Source: a bacterium | GTDB taxonomy: Bacteria; Elusimicrobiota; Elusimicrobia; UBA1565; UBA9628 | Assembly (NCBI GenBank): GCA_021810245.1 | Contig: JAJZJF010000007.1 | Location: forward strand, 1-47,128 | Direction: 5' to 3' | DNA length: 47,128 nucleotides | In this document: piece by piece, positions 38,580 to 47,128 of the stretch | Layout: every line of letters starts with the position of its first letter | Numbering within the stretch: position 1 is the stretch's first letter | Notes under the pieces: generated by a model | What the model saw: only the letters and a program-made list of their open reading frames with translations | Told to the model about the DNA's origin: nothing | Databases searched by the model: none | Program-made: the position numbers and the translations under genes

Positions 38580-38945
38580 CTAAAATTCAAGCCCGCTTGA
38601 ACGCGCGGAGTCAGCCAAGGCCTTTAGCCGTCCATGATAGACGCGCCCGCCGCGGTCAAAAGCGACTTTTTTAACTCCCGCTTCCACCGCTTTTTTGGCG
38701 ATTAACGCCCCGACGGCCTGAGCCGCCTCTTTGTTTTTCGCGGATTTTGGAAATTTCTGATGAATCTCCTTGGACAAGGAAGAGACCGCCGCGACAGTCA
38801 CTCCTTTGGAATCATCAATCACCTGCGCGTAAATGTGGCGCAGACTGCGATGAACGCTCAACCGCGGGCGATCTGACGAAAACTCAGCCAGAGCCCTGCG
38901 TGTCCTTTCTTTCCTAAACTCAAAACGAATCTTTTTATCCTTCAT
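38580..38945 (-). CDS. rplR: 50S ribosomal protein L18
   Basis: [57 protein letters not shown]. Confidence 0.97.
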   Translation of the reverse strand: MKDKKIRFEFRKERTRRALAEFSSDRPRLSVHRSLRHIYAQVIDDSKGVTVAAVSSLSKEIHQKFPKSAKNKEAAQAVGALIAKKAVEAGVKKVAFDRGGRVYHGRLKALADSARSSGLEF

Positions 38946-38954
38946 TGCTGTCTC

Positions 38955-39527
38955 CTACTTCTTGGCCCCGCCAGCGGCTCCAGCCCCTGCCGCAGTTTTT
39001 CCGGCCTTTCTGCGAATATGTTCGCCCTGATAGCGAATGCCAGTCCCTTTGTAAGGTTCCGGCTCTCTCAAACCTCGAATCTTAGCGGCAATCTCTCCCA
39101 CCAATTCCTTGTTGATACCACTGACCGTAATCTGAGTTTTCTTGGGGTCAACCGCCAATGTCACTCCCTTCGGAGCCTCAAAAACGACCGGATGAGATTT
39201 CCCAATAGCCAAAGTCAGCTTCTGACCCGCAACTTCCGCGCGAAAGCCCAAACCGACAATGTCTAAAACCTTGCTGAAACCGCTTGAAACGCCCAAAACC
39301 ATATTTTGGATTCTAGCGCGGGACAAGCCGTAAATCGCTGAAACCTCTTTTTCTTTCGACAAGTCGGCGCTCAAAACAACTTGGCCATCCTTGACTTCCG
39401 CGCTAACAAAAGAATGAAGAGGCTCCTTTAATTCGCCCTTAGGTCCTTTGACGGTGACCAGGTGATTGGCAACAGAAACCTGAACCCCCGAAGGAATCAC
39501 GACTGGCTGTTTTCCAATTCTGCTCAT
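38955..39527 (-). CDS. rplF: 50S ribosomal protein L6
   Basis: MSRIGKQPVVIPSGVQVSV; EPEPYKGTGIRYQGEHIRRKAGK. Confidence 0.97.
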   Translation of the reverse strand: MSRIGKQPVVIPSGVQVSVANHLVTVKGPKGELKEPLHSFVSAEVKDGQVVLSADLSKEKEVSAIYGLSRARIQNMVLGVSSGFSKVLDIVGLGFRAEVAGQKLTLAIGKSHPVVFEAPKGVTLAVDPKKTQITVSGINKELVGEIAAKIRGLREPEPYKGTGIRYQGEHIRRKAGKTAAGAGAAGGAKK

Positions 39528-39533
39528 ATAATT

Positions 39534-39932
39534 TTACCAAACCTGGCAGAGAACTTCTCCGCCGATTTTTTTCTCAATCGCCTGTCTTTCAGTCAAAAAA
39601 CCCTGTGGAGTAGACAGAATACTGACCGACATTCCATTTGGGTTTCTCATTGGTAACTGGCGATAAGAACGATAAACCCGCAATCCCGGCTTGGAAACGC
39701 GCTTAAGTCCGCGTATCGCGGCTTCCTTTGTCGGGGAATATTTTAAAAACACCCGCAAAATCCCGTATTTAACTCCCGCGGGATACAGAGATTTATAATT
39801 CGCGATAAAGCCCTCATCTTTTAAAAGTTTGACAATCTCAAACTTAATTTTAGAATAGGGAACATCGACCCGGTCTTTCATCCGGGAGTTTGCGTTACGA
39901 ATTCCAGTCAGTAGATCAGCAATAGGGTCCAT
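39534..39932 (-). CDS. rpsH: 30S ribosomal protein S8
   Basis: DPIADLLTGIRNANSRMKDRVDVPYSKIKFEIVKLLKDEGFI; GMSVSILSTPQGFLTERQA. Confidence 0.97.
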   Translation of the reverse strand: MDPIADLLTGIRNANSRMKDRVDVPYSKIKFEIVKLLKDEGFIANYKSLYPAGVKYGILRVFLKYSPTKEAAIRGLKRVSKPGLRVYRSYRQLPMRNPNGMSVSILSTPQGFLTERQAIEKKIGGEVLCQVW

Positions 39933-39938
39933 TTTATC

Positions 39939-40124
39939 CTACCATGAAGATTTTTTAACTCCCGGGATTAACCCCCGGTGAGCCATGTTTCTTAAACAAA
40001 TTCGGCATAAGCCGAAATCGCGGTAATACGCCCTTGGGCGTCCGCAAATCTGGCAACGATTTCTATAGCGCGTAGAAAATTTTTGAGGTTTCCTTAATTT
40101 CGCGACCCAGGCCGTTGTAGCCAT
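39939..40124 (-). CDS. rpsN: 30S ribosomal protein S14 type Z
   Basis: [41 protein letters not shown]. Confidence 0.97.
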   Translation of the reverse strand: MATTAWVAKLRKPQKFSTRYRNRCQICGRPRAYYRDFGLCRICLRNMAHRGLIPGVKKSSW

Positions 40125-40127
40125 CTT

Positions 40128-40856
40128 CTATTTCTCCTTTCCAGCCGCGGCCAAAGCCTCGGTCTTTCCGTGCCCGGAATTTTGAGGTTTCTTAAACGGA
40201 AATCCCAAGGCGGTCAAAAATTCTAAACCGCGGTCGTCTTTCCCCGCAGAAGTTACGATGGTGACATTCATTCCCTGTTGTCCCAAGGATCTCTCCATAT
40301 TGATTTCAGGGAATATGGTTTGATCTTTAAGACCGAGATTGTAATTTCCCCGGCCATCAAAACCCTTTAACTCCAATCCGCGGAAATCGCGAATACGCGG
40401 AATCGCAATCGCAATCATCCGATCTAAGAATTCCCACATCCGATCGCCCCGCAGAGTCACGCGCAAGCCAATCGGCATCCCTTCTCTTAACTTAAAATTT
40501 GAGATGGATTTTTTTGATTTACGAACCTGCGGCCATTGCCCGACCATCATCGCCAATTCTTCTCGGGCGGAATCAAGAGCCTGAACGTTCTCCCGCGCGC
40601 GCGAGACGCCCATGTTGATGACAATTTTAATCAAGCGAGGAATCTGAAAGGGATTTTCAAGGCTCCACTTCTCCATTAATCCTGGAACCAGCTCTTCTTG
40701 GTAATATTTTTTCAATCGCGGTTTTGGGTGCGGCGTCTCCTTGCCATCCGAAACGACAATGGAAGAAACGACAGCGGCCGGCTTGTTACCATGAGCCTGC
40801 TTAGGCGCACGCGCCTGAGCGGGCTTTTCCGTCTTATTTTTCTCTATTGTAGCCAT
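40128..40856 (-). CDS. rplE: 50S ribosomal protein L5 with N-terminal extension
   Basis: YYQEELVPGLMEKWSLENPFQIPRLIKIVINMGVSRA..; preceded by about 45 K/P/A-rich residues. Confidence 0.95.
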   Translation of the reverse strand: MATIEKNKTEKPAQARAPKQAHGNKPAAVVSSIVVSDGKETPHPKPRLKKYYQEELVPGLMEKWSLENPFQIPRLIKIVINMGVSRARENVQALDSAREELAMMVGQWPQVRKSKKSISNFKLREGMPIGLRVTLRGDRMWEFLDRMIAIAIPRIRDFRGLELKGFDGRGNYNLGLKDQTIFPEINMERSLGQQGMNVTIVTSAGKDDRGLEFLTALGFPFKKPQNSGHGKTEALAAAGKEK

Positions 40857-40870
40857 GTTCTATTTCTCAA

Positions 40871-41182
40871 TTATTCAATCTGTTGTTCGCAACGCCGACA
40901 AATTCGGACGTTGTCTCCGCTTGGAAGGCGCTCAAGGCCCACGCGAGAAGGCTTTTCGCACTTCGGACACATCAGCATGACCTTAGAATAAGAAATCGGC
41001 GCCTCATACTTCTGTATTCCACCCGGGTCAGTCTGCGTCCCTTTTTTATGCTTTGAAACAATATTGACCTGCGAAACCAAAACTCTCATTTTATCGGGAA
41101 AAACTTTTACGATCTCGCCAATTTTCCCCTTGTCCTTGCCGGACATGACCATCACTTTGTCTTTTTTATGGATTTTAAGCAT
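40871..41182 (-). CDS. rplX: 50S ribosomal protein L24 with C-terminal zinc ribbon
   Basis: [63 protein letters not shown]. Confidence 0.96.
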   Translation of the reverse strand: MLKIHKKDKVMVMSGKDKGKIGEIVKVFPDKMRVLVSQVNIVSKHKKGTQTDPGGIQKYEAPISYSKVMLMCPKCEKPSRVGLERLPSGDNVRICRRCEQQIE

Positions 41183-41183
41183 C

Positions 41184-41552
41184 TCAGATCACCTCCGGAG
41201 CGAGAGAGATGATTTTTAAAAACTCCTTGTCGCGGAGTTCCCGCGCCACGGGGCCGAAAACGCGCGTTCCCTTGGGTTCATTTTTATCATCAATCAAGCA
41301 AGCGGCATTTTCATCAAAACGGACGTAAGAACCGTCCGCGCGCCGCGAGTTCCTGGCGACTCTGACCACGACGGCCTTAACGACTTCTCCCTTTTTAATC
41401 GCGCCATGTGGGATAGCGTCTCTAACGCTGCAGACGATGATGTCTCCAACCCCGGCGTAACGCCGATAAGAACCGCCCATCACATGGAAACATTGCAACT
41501 TTTTCGCGCCGGAATTATCGGCGACATTTAAAATAGAGCGTAGCTGAATCAT
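41184..41552 (-). CDS. rplN: 50S ribosomal protein L14
   Basis: [40 protein letters not shown]; 122 aa from ATG 41552; track start 41666 is an artefactual extension. Confidence 0.97.
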   Translation of the reverse strand: MIQLRSILNVADNSGAKKLQCFHVMGGSYRRYAGVGDIIVCSVRDAIPHGAIKKGEVVKAVVVRVARNSRRADGSYVRFDENAACLIDDKNEPKGTRVFGPVARELRDKEFLKIISLAPEVI

Positions 41553-41881
41553 CCCGCAATGCCTCCCGCTGAGGCCTCTTTCTGATTGGCCGCAACATAA
41601 CCCGCCGGAGCTTTTTTGACGATGCGCACCAGGCGCCAGCGCTTGGTTTTGGAAAGGGGGCGACAACTCATCACTTCAACCAAATCTCCCAACTTTGAAG
41701 TCCCTTCTTCATCATGAACGACTAAACGAGAATTTTTTCTCATTACTTTGTCATAGACTCTGTGCTTGGTTAAGCGCTCAACAGAAACGATTCGAGTCTT
41801 CGTCATTTTGTCGGAGACGATCAAACCCTCAAAGACTTTCCGGTTTGATCTCGATTTTTCAACAGATGATTCAAGAGCCAT
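41549..41881 (-). CDS. rpsQ: 30S ribosomal protein S17
   Basis: [46 protein letters not shown]. Confidence 0.94.
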   Translation of the reverse strand: MALESSVEKSRSNRKVFEGLIVSDKMTKTRIVSVERLTKHRVYDKVMRKNSRLVVHDEEGTSKLGDLVEVMSCRPLSKTKRWRLVRIVKKAPAGYVAANQKEASAGGIAG

Positions 41882-42083
41882 GGGCACCCACCTTCTTACT
41901 GGAAATCCAAGTGTTAATCCGGGCGATATAGCGCCTCAGATTTCTCAACTCCATCGGATTATCCAATGGACTTAAAGAATGTTTCCAAGAGAGATTCGCC
42001 AGCTTTTCTTTTGTTTGCCGCAATTCCTGCTCCAATTCCGCTACGGTCAAACTTTTTTTCGCTTCTCGTTCTTTTGTCTTCAT
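41871..42083 (-). CDS. rpmC: 50S ribosomal protein L29
   Basis: SLTVAELEQELRQTKEKLANLSWKHSLSPLDNPMELRNLRRYIARINTWI. Confidence 0.93.
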   Translation of the reverse strand: MKTKEREAKKSLTVAELEQELRQTKEKLANLSWKHSLSPLDNPMELRNLRRYIARINTWISSKKVGAHGS

Positions 42084-42098
42084 TTTAAAACCTTTAAA

Positions 42099-42515
42099 CT
42101 AGATGTGCTCCCGGACTACCACTTTCGTCTTAATCGGAAGCTTATACGAAGCGGAGCCAAAAGCCTTTTCGGCCTCTTCCTGGGGAATTCCTTCCAATTC
42201 AAAGAGAACGCGGCCCGGCTTAACGACACAAACCCAATGATCCGGAGCGCCTTTTCCCTTTCCCATACGAGTTTCAGCGGGATGCTTGGTCACCGCTTTA
42301 TCCGGAAAAACGCGGACCCAAAGCTTGCCGCCTTTTTTCAGATATCGGCCGATAGCGACGCGAGCCGATTCGATTTGACGAGCCGTCACCCATTTCGGCT
42401 CTAAAGCCTTAAGCCCGAATTCTCCAAATGAAATCTCGGTTCCGCGCTTGGCCAGCCCCTTGATGCGAGGATGGCTATGCGGCTTTCTATATTTAACGCG
42501 TTTTGGCATCAACAT
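42099..42515 (-). CDS. rplP: 50S ribosomal protein L16
   Basis: [73 protein letters not shown]. Confidence 0.97.
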   Translation of the reverse strand: MLMPKRVKYRKPHSHPRIKGLAKRGTEISFGEFGLKALEPKWVTARQIESARVAIGRYLKKGGKLWVRVFPDKAVTKHPAETRMGKGKGAPDHWVCVVKPGRVLFELEGIPQEEAEKAFGSASYKLPIKTKVVVREHI

Positions 42516-42524
42516 AAAATTCCC

Positions 42525-43307
42525 CTATTCAAGCTCCGCTGAATCTTTAGGGCTTTCCGCCGCCGCTTCTTTTGCCCCTTCTTTTGCCGCGACCGCTGCC
42601 ACAGGCTGAATGCCCGTCGGAGCGACAATCGCCGCCACGTTCTGATCTTTCTTAGCCAGAAGCAAAAGCTCTTTAGGGCTCTTGACGAAAAGTTGTTTGC
42701 GGAATATCCAAACTTTAACTCCAATGAGGCCTGCGGTCGTCATCGCTTCCGCCGAGCCGTAGTCAATATCCGCCGAAAAGACGTGAAGAGGAACCCGGCC
42801 TTCCCTCGCCCATTCCCGGCGAGCGATTTCCGATCCATTTAAACGCCCGCCCACCATGACTTTAATTCCCAAAGCTCCAGACTGCATCGTGCGTTCCATC
42901 GCCCGGCGCATCACGCGCCGATAGGCCGCGCGCTTTTCAATCTGAGCGGCAATAGCTTCAGCCACTAAACGAGAATCTAATTCCGGTTCTTTAACTTCAA
43001 TGACATTGATAAAAGTTTTACGGCCGGTCATGTCTTCAATTTGCTTGCGAACAGATTCAATATCGGCGCCCTTTTTCCCGATAACGATCCCCGGGCGAGC
43101 GGTGTGAACATTGACTCGCAAATAAGTTCCTGCCCGTTCAATAGCCACCGCGCTGACAGCCGCATGCCGAAATGTCCGCTTAACCAACAGACGAATGCGA
43201 TGATCTTCTCCAATCAAGGCGGGCATTTCTTTTAAAGAGAACCAACGCGATTCCCAATCGTGGATGTAGCCCAAACGCATCGCGTTAGGATGAGTTTTAT
43301 TTCCCAT
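42525..43307 (-). CDS. rpsC: 30S ribosomal protein S3
   Basis: MGNKTHPNAMRLGYIHDWESRWF; RPGIVIGKKGADIESVRKQIE; GLIGVKVWIF. ATG 43307 preferred. Confidence 0.96.
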   Translation of the reverse strand: MGNKTHPNAMRLGYIHDWESRWFSLKEMPALIGEDHRIRLLVKRTFRHAAVSAVAIERAGTYLRVNVHTARPGIVIGKKGADIESVRKQIEDMTGRKTFINVIEVKEPELDSRLVAEAIAAQIEKRAAYRRVMRRAMERTMQSGALGIKVMVGGRLNGSEIARREWAREGRVPLHVFSADIDYGSAEAMTTAGLIGVKVWIFRKQLFVKSPKELLLLAKKDQNVAAIVAPTGIQPVAAVAAKEGAKEAAAESPKDSAELE

Positions 43308-43308
43308 A

Positions 43309-43686
43309 TTATTTCCCTTTCCCCGTCTTTTGATAGGAGTCGGAGACGACAACGGTGACGTGACAAATCTTGCGGTGTAGCGTCATCGCGCGCCCCTGCG
43401 GACCCGGGTTGACGCGCCGCATGGCGCCCAACGGGCCGATAGTCGCCCAACACGACTTAATATAAACCTTCTCCGGAACGAGAGGCTTGCCCTGTTTGGC
43501 CGCCTTGTTCGCGAGATTGGCCGCGGCGGATTTCACCACGTGCGCGACCATCTTTCCGGAAATGCGCGGGATGTTTGGCAGAATCTCTTCCGCCTCAAGA
43601 ACGGCCTTGCCCCGAATTTCATCGAGGACCTGATTGACCTTCCGCGCCCCGTATCGTTGAAAACGTCCGTATGCTGTCGCTTCCAT
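43309..43686 (-). CDS. rplV: 50S ribosomal protein L22
   Basis: MEATAYGRFQRYGARKVNQVLDEIRGKAVLEAEEIL; MRRVNPGPQGRAMTLHRKICHVTVVV. ATG 43686 preferred. Confidence 0.95.
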   Translation of the reverse strand: MEATAYGRFQRYGARKVNQVLDEIRGKAVLEAEEILPNIPRISGKMVAHVVKSAAANLANKAAKQGKPLVPEKVYIKSCWATIGPLGAMRRVNPGPQGRAMTLHRKICHVTVVVSDSYQKTGKGK

Positions 43687-43690
43687 GTTA

Positions 43691-43975
43691 TTAAGTGAGA
43701 GCCGTCGCTTCTTTATGCATGCCGCCATGAGATCTGAAGAATCTTGTAAAGGAAAATTCCCCCAAGCGGTGGCCGACCATTTGTTCGGTCACGTAGACCG
43801 GTAAAAATTTACGCCCATTATGAACGCCGAAAGTATGTCCAACAAATTCAGGCGGAATCGCAGAAGCTCGAGCCCAGGTCTTAATCATCTTCTTCTCCCC
43901 GGCAACGTTCATCTTCTGCACTTTTTTAAACAGCTTAGCGTCTATATACGGACCTTTTTTAGTCGATCGACTCAT
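43691..43975 (-). CDS. rpsS: 30S ribosomal protein S19
   Basis: [58 protein letters not shown]. Confidence 0.97.
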   Translation of the reverse strand: MSRSTKKGPYIDAKLFKKVQKMNVAGEKKMIKTWARASAIPPEFVGHTFGVHNGRKFLPVYVTEQMVGHRLGEFSFTRFFRSHGGMHKEATALT

Positions 43976-44003
43976 ATTTTTTCCTTCACCTCATCAAACT
44001 GAA

Positions 44004-44849
44004 CTACGCCGCCACCTGCTTAGCGCGCCGGCGATCCGCGACAATCATCCAACTCCAGATTTTGCTTTTCTTACGGGTCTTATAACCCTTCGCCAATTGA
44101 TTCCAAGGCGATTTCGGATGGTTTCCACCCTTTGATTTCCCGCGCCCACCGCCCATCGGATGGTCAGTCGCGTTCATCGCGCCGCCGCGAACTGTGGGCC
44201 GAATCCCCAGATGTCTTGAGCGGCCAGCCTTACCGAGACTGATGGTATTGTGATCGGTATTGGAAACTTGTCCAATGGTCGCCAAGCAAGAATCCGGCAC
44301 CTTGCGAATCTCTCCCGAAGGCATTCTAAGCTGAGCGAAACCGGAATCTTTTGCCATCAACTGCGCTTGAGAACCGGCGGAGCGAATCATTTGTGCGCCA
44401 CGACCAGGCTGAAGCTCAATATTATGGATAAAAGTTCCATCAGGGATATACGACAAGGGCAAGGCATTTCCGACTTTAATTTCCGCGGAGGGGCCGCTCA
44501 TAATCACGTCCCCAACCTTGAGCCCCACGGGATGAACGATATAGCGTTTCTCTCCGTCGTTGTAATTAATGAGAGAAATGCGCGCGCTTCGGTTCGGATC
44601 ATATTCAATAGAGGCAACGCGCCCTGGAACGCCGAATTTTTCGCGCTTAAAATCAATAATCCGATAGGCGCGACGGTGACCGCCACCCTGATGGCGCACC
44701 ATGATCATTCCAGTGTTATTGCGCCCGCCTTTTTTACGAAGATTTTTTAATAAGCTTTTCTCCGGAGTATCGGTTGTTAATTCCGCAAAATCCGGGCTCG
44801 TCATATTGCGACGAGAGGGAGTATAAGGTTTATAAAATTTAAGACCCAT
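44004..44849 (-). CDS. rplB: 50S ribosomal protein L2
   Basis: [50 protein letters not shown]. Confidence 0.97.
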   Translation of the reverse strand: MGLKFYKPYTPSRRNMTSPDFAELTTDTPEKSLLKNLRKKGGRNNTGMIMVRHQGGGHRRAYRIIDFKREKFGVPGRVASIEYDPNRSARISLINYNDGEKRYIVHPVGLKVGDVIMSGPSAEIKVGNALPLSYIPDGTFIHNIELQPGRGAQMIRSAGSQAQLMAKDSGFAQLRMPSGEIRKVPDSCLATIGQVSNTDHNTISLGKAGRSRHLGIRPTVRGGAMNATDHPMGGGRGKSKGGNHPKSPWNQLAKGYKTRKKSKIWSWMIVADRRRAKQVAA

Positions 44850-45140
44850 CTAATTTTCCTCTCCGATTTTAATAGATTGGCCCGCTTTGACGCGCACGAC
44901 CGCTTTTTTCCAATCCGATTTTCGCCCGACGCTTCTCGTCACGCGGCGAATCTTTCCGGGGAAAACCATCGTCCGGACGTCTTCTACAGTCACATGAAAA
45001 AGACCTTCCACGGCTTTTTTGATCTCGGGTTTCGTAGCCGATTTATTCACGCGGAAAACATATGCGTTCTGCTTATCTTTTAAAATAGTGCTTCTCTCGG
45101 TGCGAATAGGCCGTTCGATAATTCCGTAAAGATTTTCCAT
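44850..45140 (-). CDS. rplW: 50S ribosomal protein L23
   Basis: IIERPIRTERSTILKDKQNAYVFRVNKSATKPEIKKAVEGLFHVTVEDVRTM. Confidence 0.96.
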   Translation of the reverse strand: MENLYGIIERPIRTERSTILKDKQNAYVFRVNKSATKPEIKKAVEGLFHVTVEDVRTMVFPGKIRRVTRSVGRKSDWKKAVVRVKAGQSIKIGEEN

Positions 45141-45143
45141 AAA

Positions 45144-45809
45144 TTATTTTCCCACAACGCTCAATTTCTGCCATGCCGCCTGGGTCAAAACAAGCCGGTC
45201 GGCCGCCAAAACCCCATATGCGTTCAAATTTTCGGGCTGAGTGACGGTAAGATCTTTAATATTACGGGCAGCGAGAGAGACCTTGGGATTTTTTTCCTCA
45301 ATCACCAGAACAGTTCTTGGGGAACAATTTAATTTCTTCAAAAGAGACGCCATCTCGCGGGTGCGAGCGTCGCTCAATTGAACGGAATCCAGAAACGTGA
45401 TTTTTCCCTCTTGATATTTAGCGGCCAACGCATGCGCTAAAGCCTTGCGCGCTTTTTGTCTGGGAAAATCCAGATGGAGGCGTCCCGGCTTCGGGCCATG
45501 AATAACCCCGCCATGCCTCCATAAAGGAGAACGAATAGACCCCGCGCGCGCGCGCCCGGTATGTTTCTGTTTCCAAGGTTTTTTGCCGCCGCCGGAAACT
45601 TCCGAGCGAGTCTTTACGCTCGCCGAACGCTCCCGCTGATTTGCTAAATAGACAGTCACATACTCATGGAGAAATTCCTTGGAAGGACTAATCTCGGCAA
45701 AAGTATCCTGCAAATCAATCTGCCCCACTGATTCCCCTTTCATATTCAAAAGGGGAGCCTGCATTTTTGCTTGTTTTTCTTTTGATTGCGGCATATTCAA
45801 TCTCACCAA
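45144..45809 (-). CDS. rplD: 50S ribosomal protein L4
   Basis: ANQRERSASVKTRSEVSGGGKKPWKQKHTGRARAGSIRSPLWRHGGVIHGPKP. Confidence 0.97.
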   Translation of the reverse strand: MVRLNMPQSKEKQAKMQAPLLNMKGESVGQIDLQDTFAEISPSKEFLHEYVTVYLANQRERSASVKTRSEVSGGGKKPWKQKHTGRARAGSIRSPLWRHGGVIHGPKPGRLHLDFPRQKARKALAHALAAKYQEGKITFLDSVQLSDARTREMASLLKKLNCSPRTVLVIEEKNPKVSLAARNIKDLTVTQPENLNAYGVLAADRLVLTQAAWQKLSVVGK

Positions 45810-45812
45810 ACC

Positions 45813-46616
45813 TTATTTTTTAGCTGCCGTCGGCTTCTTGGCCGTAATAATATTACCCATCTTGTCTTTCTTAATGGCGGACTTGACAGGCTCAATCCAG
45901 AATTTTCTAGATTTAACCGTTTCAAAAACCTTGACTAAGCCGCCGCGCGGCCCAGGAACAGAACCCTGTAGATAAACTAAATTTTGACTCGCATCGACTT
46001 CAATGACTTCAATTTTCTGAACGGTAGACATCTCTCCGCCCATGCGCCCCGCCATTCTCTGACCGGGCAATACCCGCCCTAAAGAGCGGCGAGAAGCCAA
46101 AGAACCGGGAGAACGCTGCTTATCGGAAGCTCCATGAGAAGCTGGCAAACCTCGAAAACCGTGGCGCTTCATCGCCCCAGCGAAACCTTTTCCTTTATTA
46201 ACGGCTTGGACATCGACATAATCCCCGGGTTTAAAAATATCGGCCACATGCACTTGCTGCCCAAGCTCAAAACCAGAAACATTGTCAACTCGAACTTCGC
46301 GAACCCAGCGCGCCGGAGAAACGGAAACTTTCTTAAATTGCCCCAAAAGCGCCTTGGAAAGATTTTTCTCTTTGCGTTTCCCATAGGCCAATTGAACGGC
46401 ATTATAGCCATCCGAACCGCTTGAGCTTTTAACTCCGATTACATCGCAGGGGCCAGCTTGAACCACCGTGACATCGCACAAACGCCCATTTCTCTGACGA
46501 AAAACCTGCGTCATTCCCACTTTCTGGCCAAAAATAACGCGCAGAGATGCGGGAGCTTTTTTAACCGCGCCCGTTTTAGATTCCGTCTGTTCCGGCTTTT
46601 CTGTTTCTTCGCTCAC
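45813..46616 (-). CDS. rplC: 50S ribosomal protein L3
   Basis: VIFGQKVGMTQVF; KGKGFAGAMKRHGFRGLPASHGASDKQRSPGSLASRRSLGRVLPGQRMAGRMGGE. Confidence 0.96.
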   Translation of the reverse strand: MSEETEKPEQTESKTGAVKKAPASLRVIFGQKVGMTQVFRQRNGRLCDVTVVQAGPCDVIGVKSSSGSDGYNAVQLAYGKRKEKNLSKALLGQFKKVSVSPARWVREVRVDNVSGFELGQQVHVADIFKPGDYVDVQAVNKGKGFAGAMKRHGFRGLPASHGASDKQRSPGSLASRRSLGRVLPGQRMAGRMGGEMSTVQKIEVIEVDASQNLVYLQGSVPGPRGGLVKVFETVKSRKFWIEPVKSAIKKDKMGNIITAKKPTAAKK

Positions 46617-46649
46617 ATGACCCTCGAATGTTAAAAAAAATTCCCCAGA

Positions 46650-46973
46650 CTAGAGTTTTATTTCAACGTCAACCCCAGCCGGCAAGTCCAACTTCATCAA
46701 TTCGTCTACGGTCTTTGCCGTAGTGCTGTCGAGCTCAATAAGACGCTTGTGAATGCGCATCTCAAATTGCTCACGGGATTTTTTATCCACGTGTGGAGAA
46801 CGCAACACCGTATATTTTTTAATCCGCGTCGGAAGGAGTACCGGACCCCGAACCACAGCGCCTGTGCGCTGGGCGGTTTCAACAATCTTCCCCACACTCG
46901 CATCTAAGATGCGATAGTCATACGAACGAAGCCGTATCCGAATTTTTTGCTGCGGACTGCTTAGCTCAACCAT
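46650..46973 (-). CDS. rpsJ: 30S ribosomal protein S10
   Basis: [70 protein letters not shown]. Confidence 0.97.
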   Translation of the reverse strand: MVELSSPQQKIRIRLRSYDYRILDASVGKIVETAQRTGAVVRGPVLLPTRIKKYTVLRSPHVDKKSREQFEMRIHKRLIELDSTTAKTVDELMKLDLPAGVDVEIKL

Positions 46974-47001
46974 GTTATTTTACCTTATTATTTAATTTTT
47001 T

Positions 47002-47128
47002 TCAAGCGATGATATCGCCGACGACTCCGGCTCCGACGGTGTGGCCGCCTTCTCTGACCGCAAAGCGAAGTCCCTTTTCAAGAGCGATAGGACAGATGAG
47101 TTCAACATCAATGTCGATATTGTCTCCG
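47002..47128 (-). CDS. tuf: elongation factor Tu, C-terminal part (5' end outside window)
   Basis: Manual translation: [41 protein letters not shown]. Confidence 0.93.
   Translation of the reverse strand, partial: GDNIDIDVELICPIALEKGLRFAVREGGHTVGAGVVGDIIA

Noticed and set aside
44250-44750. 166-aa plus-strand ORF antisense to rplB
   Set aside because: Opposite a highly conserved ribosomal gene; low-plausibility composition, no motif.
1-47128. CRISPR array, rRNA or tRNA genes
   Set aside because: No regularly spaced repeats, no rRNA-like sequence and no tRNA cloverleaf noticed by eye; a tRNAscan/Rfam run would be needed to be definitive.

Overview
The window (about 47 kb) is mostly a conserved bacterial housekeeping locus. 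I read everything from about 12.3 kb to 47.1 kb as one co-directional minus-strand run. In transcription order it contains: the tuf 3' end, the S10/spc/alpha ribosomal protein superoperon (rpsJ to rplQ, with secY, adk, map, infA, rpmJ and rpoA), mreBCD-mrdA-rodA, an RNase E/G gene, an amidase gene, murI, a compact rho-like gene, ridA, a B12-dependent ribonucleotide reductase gene, a DsbA-like plus MauE/DoxX-like pair, a CheY-like receiver, an AmgK-like kinase fused to a RapZ C-terminal domain, a MurU-like nucleotidyltransferase, a thioredoxin-like ferredoxin, a TPR protein and a CsgG-like lipoprotein. The left 12 kb is a mixed-strand accessory/metabolic region: a partial GYF-like protein, a peptide-binding SBP, endonuclease III, PilT, an FprA-like reductase, an acyl-CoA synthetase, a GlpD-like dehydrogenase and a phosphoesterase. 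It also holds a small variable patch at 10.5-11.4 kb flanked by an imperfect direct repeat. The observations I rate highest are: (1) the AmgK-like/RapZ-CTD fusion next to MurU; (2) a Rho that appears to lack the cold-shock RNA-binding domain and has a short Arg/Gly-rich N-tail; (3) an XRE regulator frameshifted at a T6 run behind a perfect operator-like palindrome, flanked by repeats; (4) two palindromes over the predicted nrdJ promoter; (5) a GlpD-like gene with no canonical start codon ahead of its FAD-binding motif. I found no CRISPR array, rRNA, tRNA or complete mobile element. All family calls are from reading motifs, with no database search.
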